Source: Salinimicrobium sp050750585
Lineage (GTDB): Bacteria; Bacteroidota; Bacteroidia; Flavobacteriales; Flavobacteriaceae
NCBI RefSeq assembly: GCF_050750585.1
Contig: NZ_JBOJLM010000013.1
Coordinates: forward strand, 1-64,000
Reading direction: 5' to 3'
Length of the DNA: 64,000 nt
Position 1 is the first letter of the stretch, and each line of letters starts with the position of its first letter. A program made the position numbers and the translations under genes. The notes beneath the pieces are model-generated. The model saw nothing but the letters and a program-made list of their open reading frames with translations. It searched no databases and was not told where the DNA came from. Shown here in pieces: positions 9,291 to 17,457 of this stretch.

Positions 9291-9597
9291 AATGTTTTGA
9301 GGCCACATTACCTAAATGACTTATCAACCGCATCCTTTTTCTTATTAAGAAATTTAATGGTAAATTGTAAGTTCCTAGAAGAGGAACGACTATGAATTTC
9401 TAAACTATAGGCACTGCAGGGGTCCTCCTCTGTTTTTCCAGTTTAAGGTATATGGTTATGATCGAAGGCTGGGCGATTTTCCTTTACTGATCTTAAACCA
9501 GAAAAATCCCTTCCTATAGTTTTTACATTTTCTAGGATGCCTTGTATTACCATAGGAGAGGCTATTTCTAATAATTCCTCGCGCCCGTAATGAAAAC

Positions 9598-9636
9598 ACA
9601 GCAAGTGCTGCAAGTCCAAATCTATCAAACTAATAA
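9598..9636. repeat. REP-like degenerate hairpin repeat, copy 3
   Basis: ACAGC-AAGT-GCTGC hairpin followed by AAGTCCAAA and CAAACTAATA. It is the most diverged of the three copies. Confidence 0.45.
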
Positions 9637-9943
9637 ATCTGTGATGAAAGCAGGTTTATTCAAAATAGTAACGCTAGCCGCAAAAGATCCACTAATGACG
9701 AGGGTTACCAGAGCATTTGCCGCAAAATTAGTAATGATCTTTTAAACTAGAGACGGAAATGCTTGTAAACCTATGACATCGCGCAGCGTGTGATCCTCTT
9801 GCTTTCTTCTCCCCTTTATTTTTTCTTAATGGATTTTTACAAATCTTCACTAGAAATTATGGCCGTCCATCTGCAGCTTTTTAATAAAAACGATTTGTTT
9901 TTAATAATAATCGATGAAAAACCTAATTATCAGGTGAAAGTAG

Positions 9944-9951
9944 TATGTTTG
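9944..9951 (+). promoter_or_regulatory. Bacteroidota -7 promoter element (TATGTTTG)
   Basis: Matches TAnnTTTG and lies 18 bases before the ATG at 9970. No TTG is found at the usual spacing upstream, so the match is partial. Confidence 0.4.
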
Positions 9952-9969
9952 TCTTTTTAACAAAATATT

Positions 9970-10716
9970 ATGAAGTCTTCGAAAATCATTTCCTTATCCA
10001 TTGTTGTTGCCCTGGTGGTGGTGAATGTTGTATTAATCTGGGCATTAAACGAGGAAAATAGTAGGTGGGGTAGAATTCTTTGTTCTGGAATTTACTGTCT
10101 ATATTTTCTGGTCACTGATTCCTCTAAAAAAGTTTTTTTATTAGGTGCTCTTCTGCTTTTTCTTATCGCAGACATATTTATTCTAGATTTTGAATCAACT
10201 ATTGCACAGCAGGCTTTTTTTGCTCTACACTCTTCAGCCTATCTTTTACTTTTGTTCGAAATAAAAGAGAATTTAGAAAAGTTCCACATGAGTTCTTTTC
10301 AGAAACTATATTTTTCAATAGTATTTGCTGTAAATGGAATTTTTGTTTTTGTTATTGGAAATACTTTGACAGCCGGTAATAATGATATTGCTCTAACATT
10401 ATTATTTTATTTACATGGTTTTTCTTCTCTTCTTTTAATAGCAGGTGCTATTCTTGTTTATGATCGGTACAGCAACGAAATATCAGCTTCTTTTTTAGTA
10501 GGGGTTTTGGCTTTGGCACTTTCGAATCTTACAGGTTTTGCATCTATTTATTTGGATCATACCACTTTCCTCTATCTCAGCAGAATATTCTACATACTGG
10601 CGCTATTTTGCTTGGTTCACTTTTCTGAAATTTCTAATGGAGCTCAATCTAGGGATCTAAATGAATTAGAAGCTAAGGAAGAAAATACCAAGGGTACAAG
10701 CTATCATGAATATTGA
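9970..10716 (+). CDS. Multi-spanning membrane protein, possibly YhhN-like
   Basis: 248 residues with about eight hydrophobic segments between residues 7 and 220, then a polar, acidic tail (NELEAKEENTKGTSYHEY). The number and spacing of helices, with LLGALLLFLIADIF in the third, recall the YhhN/lysoplasmalogenase-type membrane family, but I see no decisive motif. It stands alone, 250 bases from the integrase, with a -7-like element close upstream. It may be cargo of the putative island. Function unknown. Confidence 0.5.
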   Translation: MKSSKIISLSIVVALVVVNVVLIWALNEENSRWGRILCSGIYCLYFLVTDSSKKVFLLGALLLFLIADIFILDFESTIAQQAFFALHSSAYLLLLFEIKENLEKFHMSSFQKLYFSIVFAVNGIFVFVIGNTLTAGNNDIALTLLFYLHGFSSLLLIAGAILVYDRYSNEISASFLVGVLALALSNLTGFASIYLDHTTFLYLSRIFYILALFCLVHFSEISNGAQSRDLNELEAKEENTKGTSYHEY

Positions 10717-10973
10717 AAAGCAACTTATCTTAAGTTTAAAGAATAAGTGGCTAAAACTAACACATCGTAGATCTTGAAGAATCACCAATGCCTATCCATT
10801 ATTAAATCCACTTTATTTGTCTTGAATTGACAAAATTTACGACTAAATAAAACCACTCTAAAACGGGAGAGGCAATTTAACCCTGCCGCACTCATGATTT
10901 TCCATAAAAGCAAGAATTTCACCTTCTCAAATTAGTTACTAATTATATTCTTCACAAGAAAATCTTCACCTAT

Positions 10974-12305
10974 TCAAAAATTTATTACACTATCCAAAGC
11001 TTCATCAGCATCTCGATGAATGAAATTGGCCTGATAATTCAGAGTAGTCTTTAGATTACTATGTCGATAGAGCTTTTGCAGCATCAAAGGATGAATTTTA
11101 TCACCTGCAATATTCCCAAAGCTGTGTCTTGCAATGTGATTGGATAAATTTTTATCTATACCACATTCCTCTGCAATTCGTTTTAGATATTTATTGAGAA
11201 GTTTGGTAGCATTTTTTGTTTTTATATAAATTTCTTCAGCATCTTTAGGATGGACATTTTTAAGAAAAGGAAATATATATCCATTATAAAGTATCTTGTC
11301 CTTTCTGTAATAGCTTAATATTTTTTCGGCTTTATCAGGAATTTTTAAGCTCAACGCCTTATCATTCTTATTCATTACATAATAAAGACGATTATCTTTA
11401 AAATCAGACCATTTCAGTTTAACCACATCAGAAATACGTATGCCTGCAAAATAGAAGGCAAAAAGCCAAACATTGTGAGTATGCCAAATTGAAGCACCTT
11501 CTTCAAATTTCAGAGCTTCTATTTTTTCAACCTCTTCTATAGTTAGACCGATTTTATTACCAGAACCAATTCGAATTTTCTCTTTTTCCCCTGCAAAAGG
11601 ATAATACTTTTGATCAATAATTCCTTCTTTTATTGCTAGGTTAAAAAGTGTTCTAATAAAAATAAGCTGATTAGTAACAGTTCTGGTTGTTTGGTTTAAA
11701 TAAGAAAGACAAAAAGTTTTATATTTATTTATAAATGCCTCATCAATTTCCTGAAATCGTAAAGCTGTACTTTTTTGAAAATAGTTCACTCCATCCATCC
11801 ACATATATTCGGCCCTTTTTGCCCTACTTATACGCTCTCTACGTCGTTCTTTGATCTCTTTGATAACTGTAGATTTGTTTTTAGATTTTTTTAGATGTAA
11901 AAATTCTTCTAAATTATAGAGGATTGACAATTCGGATTTGGCTACAGAGAATGTTCCCCTTTCATATTTGTCCTTTATACGTTCAGCTGCTAATGTAAAA
12001 AAAGATTTTAAGCCCCCAGGACCTTTTAATTTTTGTTTGATTTGTTTGGGAGTAATACGATCTTTCGACTCAAAATACATATCATTGACCTCTGTCAACT
12101 TTTTCATCAAAAAATTGTTCAATTTTCTATAATTGGGATGAGTTCTCTTAACTTTTCCAGCAGTTTTATCCCAGTCCTTTTCAAAAACATATTGTCCAAG
12201 CCAATGATAATTTGTTTTATAATTTTCACTAATCCTCAATGCAAGGGGAATTGTGCCATCCTTTCTTATCATGTTCTTCCGTAAAACAATCTTTACATTA
12301 GCCAT
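10974..12305 (-). CDS. Tyrosine recombinase / integrase, intact
   Basis: 443 residues. The N-terminal arm-type DNA-binding part (about 1-90, start MANVKIVLRKNM) is followed by a SAM-like core-binding domain (about 100-235) and a catalytic domain (about 250-440). The catalytic set is visible: Arg in GIRISDVVKLKW, Lys in MNKNDKAL, HIARHSFG, the His of YRHSNLKTT and the nucleophile Tyr in LNYQA. It should catalyse integration and excision of the element. Four iterated repeats lie just upstream (12355-12397) and a tRNA 3' fragment lies at 12501-12546, the usual layout of an integrase next to its attachment site. Confidence 0.93.
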   Translation of the reverse strand: MANVKIVLRKNMIRKDGTIPLALRISENYKTNYHWLGQYVFEKDWDKTAGKVKRTHPNYRKLNNFLMKKLTEVNDMYFESKDRITPKQIKQKLKGPGGLKSFFTLAAERIKDKYERGTFSVAKSELSILYNLEEFLHLKKSKNKSTVIKEIKERRRERISRAKRAEYMWMDGVNYFQKSTALRFQEIDEAFINKYKTFCLSYLNQTTRTVTNQLIFIRTLFNLAIKEGIIDQKYYPFAGEKEKIRIGSGNKIGLTIEEVEKIEALKFEEGASIWHTHNVWLFAFYFAGIRISDVVKLKWSDFKDNRLYYVMNKNDKALSLKIPDKAEKILSYYRKDKILYNGYIFPFLKNVHPKDAEEIYIKTKNATKLLNKYLKRIAEECGIDKNLSNHIARHSFGNIAGDKIHPLMLQKLYRHSNLKTTLNYQANFIHRDADEALDSVINF

Positions 12306-12354
12306 AATGATCTGATTTAAAACTTAGTAAAGATAGTGAAATGTTTAGGCAGTT

Positions 12355-12397
12355 AGTACAGAATAAGTACAGAATAGTACAGAATAAGTACAGAATA
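12355..12397. repeat. Four iterated AGTACAGAATA units
   Basis: Units of 11, 10, 11 and 11 bases (AGTACAGAAT or AGTACAGAATA) follow one another without gaps between the integrase start and the tRNA fragment. Iterated sites here commonly bind the integrase N-terminal domain or an excision factor; that role is inferred. Confidence 0.75.
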
Positions 12398-12500
12398 ATT
12401 TGATTTTAATACCTTCTAATTAAGATCAGGTATTATATAAAGCACTGTAAATCAAACATTTTGCATGGTTTTAGTTGAAATTGCATAGATAAAACATCAA

Positions 12501-12546
12501 GTTCATAACCCGGAGGTCACGAGTTCAAATCTCGTTCTCGCTACCA
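12501..12546 (+). other. 3' part of a tRNA gene (CAT anticodon), probable attachment site
   Basis: The sequence from the anticodon loop (TTCATAA) to CCA is tRNA-like: a variable region GGAGGTC, a T arm with stem ACGAG/CTCGT and loop TTCAAAT, then TCTCGCTACCA. Upstream bases do not pair with the anticodon stem, and no D arm or AGCGAGA acceptor strand is seen, so only the 3' part is present. Integrases often cut in the anticodon or T loop of tRNA genes. A full copy of this tRNA (Met type by anticodon) is expected at the other end of the element, left of this window. Confidence 0.72.
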
Positions 12547-12557
12547 GTAGATAAAGG

Positions 12558-12590
12558 AAAACCGGGATAAGATATCTCGGTTTTTTATTT
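12558..12590 (+). terminator. Terminator following the tRNA fragment
   Basis: A 12-bp stem AAAACCGGGATA / TATCTCGGTTTT (one G-U pair), loop AGA, and six T. It sits 12 bases after the tRNA CCA end in the same direction. It is probably the original terminator of the interrupted tRNA gene, so the DNA to its right is likely the chromosomal flank. Confidence 0.75.
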
Positions 12591-13271
12591 CTTAGGTACA
12601 ACATAGGTAAAACATTCCCCTTTTTCATCCGCATAAATTCTTTTTTGATTTCATTTGATAGGAATTAAGAACAAAAGTTGTGGATTAGCTGAATATTGTA
12701 GGTAATCCTGTGAAGAAAGAACTCTACGTTTTTCACACCTCTAAACTAGCTTCTAAAGGCTTTTACTTTAGAATGGAAAGATGCTGTTGTTGAGGCTTAT
12801 TGTTGTGGCGACGGTATTAACTGTAAGGTACATGAGCTGATAGTCGCCAAAAAAGAACTTTTCTCACGGACGCCTTATTATTAGAGACCTCCCATTGCAA
12901 ACCGTTAGTAATTTGTCAGCTCTAATTTTATTTTTCTAATTTCATGTATTATTCATAAAGATCGATTGAAACAATATCAGCTAACATATATATAGGCTTT
13001 GATAACAATACGAGCTATTAGTTCATCACCATTTTTGGATAATTTTATTCTGCGGGCATCCTTTAAATTTCTATACAGAAGCAAGGAAGATATTTTGTTG
13101 TTACAAATCCCAGAAGATAGATTACAACGACAGGTCTTAAAAAAATTTTTAAAATACATGCATTAGCAATAAACAGCTGTTATTTTTTGATTTTACGGAT
13201 ATAAATTTGCATTATTGTTAAATATAAGACTAATTATTAATTGGCCATCACCCCCAAATTCAAGTGCCATT
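12591..13271. other. Intergenic region, no convincing gene
   Basis: About 680 bases, AT-rich. Only short frames are present, for example 60 codons at 12977-13159 on the minus strand with an unusual Cys/Asn-rich start. I see no RNA, repeat or terminator beyond the one at its left edge. Confidence 0.45.
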
Positions 13272-13349
13272 ATGAAAAAACTCTACTATTCCTTATTTAT
13301 TTTTTTTATTTTAAGTACTTCCCATTCTCAGACAATCACGATTAGCTAA
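13272..13349 (+). pseudogene. Signal-peptide-only remnant (25 codons)
   Basis: Reads MKKLYYSLFIFFILSTSHSQ then TITIS and a stop: a complete-looking signal peptide with almost nothing after it. It is likely the 5' end of a decayed secreted-protein gene, since the next exported protein begins 24 bases later. A functional short leader peptide cannot be excluded. Confidence 0.4.
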
Positions 13350-13372
13350 ACACATTCTTTTAAATGGATAAC

Positions 13373-14125
13373 ATGAATAAATTGACGATATTAATATTTA
13401 TTCTCTTACCTTTTATTGGTAAGTCGCAGTCATTAGAGAATTGGCAGGTGGGAATCAATGCCTCCACCTTTTATTTTGATAGGCTCAATTCATCAGCCTT
13501 GAATCTTGAAGACCAGCAGGATATTCCTAATGGATATGCAGTGGGAATAACAATGGAAAAAAATTGGAATTCTAATTGGGGTTTTAAAACAGGATTTGAA
13601 TATTCACATCAGTTTTTTAAAGAAATTGCCAATGCCTTCGGCCCCCGCTACCCCATGGAATCGGAATTTAATTATTTGAAAATTCCGCTAACTGTACAGT
13701 ATTCTTTGCCCATAAATAAAGAGCAAGATTTGTTTTTGGTTTTAAATCAAGGTATTAAAATTTCTTTCCTCACAGATTATATGTCAGTTATTACGGGAAA
13801 TGATTTTGAGCTGATATATGCTCCAGGTAAAAACATCAACTATAAAAATGGTGAACTCAGGTATAGCAATGATGTCGACTGGCATTTTGAAAAAATTACT
13901 TTTGGTTTGATTGGATCAATAGGTTTAAAAAAATTCCTTTCTTCAAATTTTTCTGCAAGTGCAGGTGTAGGTTATGGATTTGATCTCACAAATGCAGACG
14001 ATCGGCCGCTTTTTACAGCAGACCCTGAGATACAACCGGAATGGGAGGCTAAGGCGACACATAATTTACGTGTGGGAATTGAAATTGGAGTGCAGTATCA
14101 TTTTAGTTCGGCTTCAGCAAATTGA
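13373..14125 (+). CDS. Outer-membrane beta-barrel protein (PorT-like)
   Basis: 250 residues from the ATG at 13373; an ATG at 13364 would add MDN before the signal. The signal peptide MNKLTILIFILLPFIGKSQS is followed by alternating amphipathic strands typical of an eight-stranded barrel (YAVGITMEKNW, GFKTGFEYSHQF, FNYLKIPLTVQYSL, SASAGVGYGFDL, NLRVGIEIGVQYHF). FNYLKIPL...Y is a common motif of the PorT-like family. It would lie in the outer membrane. Specific role unknown. It stands alone, with no operon partner. Confidence 0.75.
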   Translation: MNKLTILIFILLPFIGKSQSLENWQVGINASTFYFDRLNSSALNLEDQQDIPNGYAVGITMEKNWNSNWGFKTGFEYSHQFFKEIANAFGPRYPMESEFNYLKIPLTVQYSLPINKEQDLFLVLNQGIKISFLTDYMSVITGNDFELIYAPGKNINYKNGELRYSNDVDWHFEKITFGLIGSIGLKKFLSSNFSASAGVGYGFDLTNADDRPLFTADPEIQPEWEAKATHNLRVGIEIGVQYHFSSASAN

Positions 14126-14527
14126 TCAATTCATCAGGTCAATTTGATTTTTTAAAACAGCAGATATCTTAATTGATGTTTATCGATGAGAACTACGATA
14201 TTGTTTTAAGCTTAAAACCCTTCATTGAAAGATCGTGCCTGCGTTTGATCTCTACCCAAATGTCCTTTAAGTTGAATTCCTTCTCTGATTGTAACTGTCT
14301 TACAGTTGTCAATTCATCTGTTGTGTTACTTTTTCTGGATCAAGAACTAAAGTTGGGGCTATTTAAATAATGTGAATCACCGGTAGAGAGAAAATTTAAT
14401 GATGTTCTGAAAAAAAAACTCCACACATAAAATTGAGCCCGCTAACTAAAGTGATCCTACTAACGTACTCTTTCTATGGGAGCTTTTTACGCTGTTTCAT
14501 TTACATTACCTTCTTATTTAAAAAAAG
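14126..14527. other. Intergenic region upstream of the PepSY gene
   Basis: About 400 bases with no gene I can support. A 65-codon frame at 14173-14370 has no recognisable domain or signal. The regulatory sites of the next gene begin at its right edge. Confidence 0.4.
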
Positions 14528-14536
14528 TCTAAATAA
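14528..14536. promoter_or_regulatory. Isolated Fur-box half site (TCTAAATAA)
   Basis: Equals one arm (TCTAAATAA / TTATTTAGA) of the palindrome 43 bases downstream. It could be a weaker accessory binding site. Confidence 0.35.
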
Positions 14537-14578
14537 CAATTGGAGAAGTTCTTTGAGCTAATTAACTTAGCTGCCGCT

Positions 14579-14599
14579 TTTATTTAGACTTAATCTAAA
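14579..14599. promoter_or_regulatory. Fur-box-like palindrome
   Basis: TTTAGA-CTTAA-TCTAAA within TTATTTAGACTTAATCTAAA. It has the form of Bacteroidota iron-responsive operators and lies over the -33 region of the promoter at 14619-14626, where a repressor would block transcription. The match to Fur is from general knowledge, not a computed score. Confidence 0.55.
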
Positions 14600-14618
14600 G
14601 TAATAGAGCTGCCATTTC

Positions 14619-14626
14619 TACTTTTG
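14619..14626 (+). promoter_or_regulatory. -7 promoter element (TACTTTTG)
   Basis: Fits TAnnTTTG and lies 20 bases downstream of the Fur-like palindrome. The transcript would start near 14632 and have a leader of about 150 bases before the ATG at 14780. Confidence 0.5.
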
Positions 14627-14779
14627 TCTTCCTTGTTGTATTAAATGGAAAACAGAAAGTTTCGGCCGCTATTACACAAGACGCTAAGATTAGAGGAAAG
14701 ACTATTAAAGGCATTATTAACTGTAATTCAACCGGTCACGGGTAAAGCTTACTGGCGCTCGCGGTCTTTTTTATTTCTC

Positions 14780-15958
14780 ATGAAAAATAAGAATAAGAAG
14801 AGCAAATCGAACCTTAAAAAATGGATTAGGCAAATCCACCTGTATCTTGGACTGGTTACTGGTGCAATTGTGTTTATTATTGCTGTTACCGGATGTCTAT
14901 GGGTTTTCCAGGAGGAGATCAGGATGTTCACCAATGATCTTCCGGAAATAGAGAAAAGAGACACCTCCATTCTCACCCCTTTAGAGGCAAAAGCTCTTGC
15001 TGAAGAAGAATTGCCCGGGAGGTATGTTCACGGGACACTTTACGCAGAAGAAAATGAACCCATCGAGGTTATTTTCTATGAATTGGAACCTGAATTTTAC
15101 CAGTCGGTTTACCTGCACCCATACACGGGTGAAGTCCTTAAAGTGGAAGACCACATGACAGGTTTTTTTCCTTTTATTCTCGATGGGCATATGTATCTGT
15201 GGCTCCCTCATGAAATTGGAAGCCAGGTAGTAGGCTGGAGTACTTTCATCTTTTTCTTTATGCTGGTTACCGGTATTATTCTTTGGTGGCCCAAAAACAG
15301 GAAAATGAAAAAGCAACGCCTGTCATTCGACTGGAAGAAAAGCACCAAGTGGAAGCGAAAAAATTTCGATTTACATTCCGTAATGGGATTTTATGTAAGC
15401 TTTGTGGCAGTTATTGTTGTGTTCACAGGCCTGGTGATGGTATTTGAATGGTTTGCAAGCGCTGTGTATAAAGGTATGGGAGGAGAAAAAGAAGTGGTTT
15501 TCACTATTCCCGATAACACATCAGGGACTTTTAAAATCACAGAAAATCCTCCTATAGAATCGCTTATTGTAGACCTGAAAAAGGAATATCCTGAAGCTGT
15601 AGATCTCGAGATACATTATCCTTACACCGATTCTTCAAGTATTTATGTGGAAGTAGCCTATCACGACGGAATCTATTACACTGCAGATTATCGCTTTTAT
15701 GACCAAAATACCCTGGAGGAAATTGAAACCCCAAGCATCTATGGGATTTATGAAGAAGCTGGTTTTTCAGAAAAGGTCATGAGAATGAACTACGATATCC
15801 ACGTAGGGGCAATTGCCGGCCTATCCGGGAAAATAATTGCTTTCTTTGCCAGCCTCATCTGCGCCAGCCTGCCTGTCACAGGATTCTTGTTATGGTACGG
15901 GCGAAAGTTTAAGAAGAAAAGCCCCAGGCTAAGAACCCGCGAACTCGAATTCACCTGA
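14780..15958 (+). CDS. PepSY-associated transmembrane protein (putative iron-linked reductase)
   Basis: 392 residues from the ATG at 14780. An in-frame ATG at 14645 would add 45 basic residues before the typical start MKNKNKK...KKWIRQIHLYLGL, so the inner start is preferred. Helices lie near residues 25-45, 143-163, 200-222 and 345-370, with histidines near the membrane (QIHLYLG, DGHMYLW, DLHSVMG, IHVGAIAG) that could bind haem. A PepSY region lies between helices. Members of this family help release iron from siderophores or reduce ferric iron at the inner membrane. The Fur-like site upstream supports an iron link. It is followed by a perfect terminator and is a single-gene unit. Confidence 0.85.
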   Translation: MKNKNKKSKSNLKKWIRQIHLYLGLVTGAIVFIIAVTGCLWVFQEEIRMFTNDLPEIEKRDTSILTPLEAKALAEEELPGRYVHGTLYAEENEPIEVIFYELEPEFYQSVYLHPYTGEVLKVEDHMTGFFPFILDGHMYLWLPHEIGSQVVGWSTFIFFFMLVTGIILWWPKNRKMKKQRLSFDWKKSTKWKRKNFDLHSVMGFYVSFVAVIVVFTGLVMVFEWFASAVYKGMGGEKEVVFTIPDNTSGTFKITENPPIESLIVDLKKEYPEAVDLEIHYPYTDSSSIYVEVAYHDGIYYTADYRFYDQNTLEEIETPSIYGIYEEAGFSEKVMRMNYDIHVGAIAGLSGKIIAFFASLICASLPVTGFLLWYGRKFKKKSPRLRTRELEFT

Positions 15959-16008
15959 TATTCTTCCGAAGGAATATTATAATCTGCGGAAAGTTTTTAA
16001 AGCACAAA

Positions 16009-16044
16009 AGGTGCTCAAAAAAGCCATTTTTGAGCACCTGCTGA
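16009..16044 (+). terminator. Strong bidirectional terminator
   Basis: A perfect 13-bp stem AGGTGCTCAAAAA / TTTTTGAGCACCT with loop AGCCA. It separates the plus-strand PepSY gene from the minus-strand pectin operon and could serve both. It overlaps the left copy of the 190-bp repeat; the right copy has a degraded version. Confidence 0.75.
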
Positions 16045-16203
16045 AGGTCTTCCAGATATACTACTACTAAAAGTTATACTGGTGTGGAAAATGTTTAAAT
16101 CAGAAAGCTTTTAAGATATTAAATTCTGCCGCTATTAAGGTTAGTAAAAGCTTTTCGTCTTTTGAAGAAGCTCAAGGGAACTTTAGAAGCTGTTATTTTC
16201 ATG
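16014..16203. repeat. 190-bp direct repeat flanking the pectin locus, left copy
   Basis: Matches 63645-63834 in the same orientation and with equal length. An identical 27-base block lies at 16036-16062 (63666-63692), and there are further shared blocks (AATCAGAAAG, TTAAATTCTG, TCGTCTTTT, TTTTCATG). It contains the stop codon of uxaE at offset 169; the other copy also has a stop codon on the same strand at offset 169. See the right copy. Confidence 0.8.
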
Positions 16204-17445
16204 ATCAGCCAGGAACAAAGGTTTCAGGTGTTTTCGATAAAGATTATCTGTTACATTCTCTTCAATCTTTTCTCTATACCTCTCTAAAAGGGCAAAAAAC
16301 TCATCTCCTTTTTCCGCAGCAATTTTGTACGCGGTATGCAGCAACTGCCTAAAGTGCAGGTTATATTCTGAAGAGTCTGGCTCATGGCGCAGGGCAGCAG
16401 CAAATTCCTTCCCCGAGGAGAAATCTTCGGGCGCAGGTAATTTCGATTTGTCTATCGAAAGTACCGACTTATAATCCTTGGTCAATTCATCATAACGCTC
16501 CAATGCCTCCCGGTAAAGCTCTATACTGAAATGGAATCCTTCTCTTTCACTTTCTGCTATGCCAATGAGTTCTTCCAGCCAGGTTGTTCCCGCTGTCTTT
16601 AGATGAAGCCCTGCATTATGCTTTTGAATGAGCCTGCGTATCACGGGGTAGACCGAAAACTTATCACTGCCGGTATGTACACTGATCCTGAGATCCTGTG
16701 GCAGCCCGAATTCTTTCACAGCGAAATCTATCACCAGCAGATCCTCCTCAAATTCCTTCTCAAATTGTTTGACATCTCCCTGATAATCTACTCCTTTATA
16801 GAAGTTGCCAGTAAACTTAGGCGCTATAGTATTTACCGGAACCTTGTAATAAGCAAGAGCAGCTAAAATGAAGAACAGCTCTACAGGGGTTTGAGGATTC
16901 GCCACCTCATCTATTGAAACCTCTATGTAAACCTCCTCCTTTTTATTTTCCTGAATGTAGAAGTAGACCTCACCCGCATTCTTTGCCGCCAATAGAAAAT
17001 TACCAAGCATTTCCCGAAGCTGGATTTTGGAGATCTGCATTTTCCGCTCAATTCCCGGAATCTTCAGTTCCCCCGAATATTCTCTAAAAAAGCTAAGAAA
17101 TCGCTCCTCTTCCTGTTCGGGGGCCGGTTTACCTATAAATACGGCTACATCGATGGTGAAAAAATCACTTACTTCCAGGTAGGGATCTACAGTTTTAAAA
17201 TTGATATGGTCTGCATCTACGAAATAATCACCTTCGTAACCGGCAGCCTTCACCGCATTATCGGCTTCCTCCCGGAGGCTTTGAGGACGTGTTCCCACTG
17301 TTTCATGTTCCCGGTTCGACTTGTTCCAGACCGGAATGACCTCTACTCCTGCTTTCCGAATTTTCAAAATGGCTTCAAGTTGCGCCTTTCCTTCTTTCCC
17401 AAATCTATCCCCTACTCCAAATGAATATTTTCCCAATGCGTCCAT
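16183..17445 (-). CDS. Tagaturonate epimerase UxaE
   Basis: 420 residues from the ATG at 17445; the codon nine bases upstream is TTG and less likely. UxaE converts D-tagaturonate to D-fructuronate, joining galacturonate breakdown to the mannonate branch. Family-like stretches include KYSFGVGDRFG at the N-terminus, FVDADHINF, VHTGSDKFSVYP and HLKTAGTTWLEE, with His/Asp/Glu residues that could hold the metal. It is slightly shorter than well-known members. It is the last gene of the unit that starts at 27172, 12 bases after the SDR gene, and with uxuA and the SDR gene it completes a tagaturonate-to-KDG path. Confidence 0.82.
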   Translation of the reverse strand: MDALGKYSFGVGDRFGKEGKAQLEAILKIRKAGVEVIPVWNKSNREHETVGTRPQSLREEADNAVKAAGYEGDYFVDADHINFKTVDPYLEVSDFFTIDVAVFIGKPAPEQEEERFLSFFREYSGELKIPGIERKMQISKIQLREMLGNFLLAAKNAGEVYFYIQENKKEEVYIEVSIDEVANPQTPVELFFILAALAYYKVPVNTIAPKFTGNFYKGVDYQGDVKQFEKEFEEDLLVIDFAVKEFGLPQDLRISVHTGSDKFSVYPVIRRLIQKHNAGLHLKTAGTTWLEELIGIAESEREGFHFSIELYREALERYDELTKDYKSVLSIDKSKLPAPEDFSSGKEFAAALRHEPDSSEYNLHFRQLLHTAYKIAAEKGDEFFALLERYREKIEENVTDNLYRKHLKPLFLADHENNSF

Positions 17446-17457
17446 ATTTTTCAAATT

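Larger units (their letters stand above)
9042..9943. other. Intergenic stretch with degenerate repeats, no convincing gene
   Basis: About 900 bases. They hold two REP-like copies (9241-9290, 9598-9636) and otherwise only short open frames. One of 61 codons at 9443-9628 on the minus strand starts inside repeat copy 3, so I do not accept it as a gene. Confidence 0.5.

Noticed and set aside
9443..9628. 61-codon minus-strand frame
   Set aside because: It starts within a REP-like repeat and shows no domain, signal or helix.
12481..12546. A complete tRNA gene
   Set aside because: The bases before the anticodon loop do not pair with the 3' stem strands and no D arm or 5' acceptor strand is found; only the 3' part is tRNA.
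12977..13159. 60-codon minus-strand frame
   Set aside because: Low-complexity start and no recognisable family, in a gene-poor AT-rich stretch.
14173..14370. 65-codon plus-strand frame
   Set aside because: No family, no signal peptide and no promoter; it lies in the upstream region of the PepSY gene.
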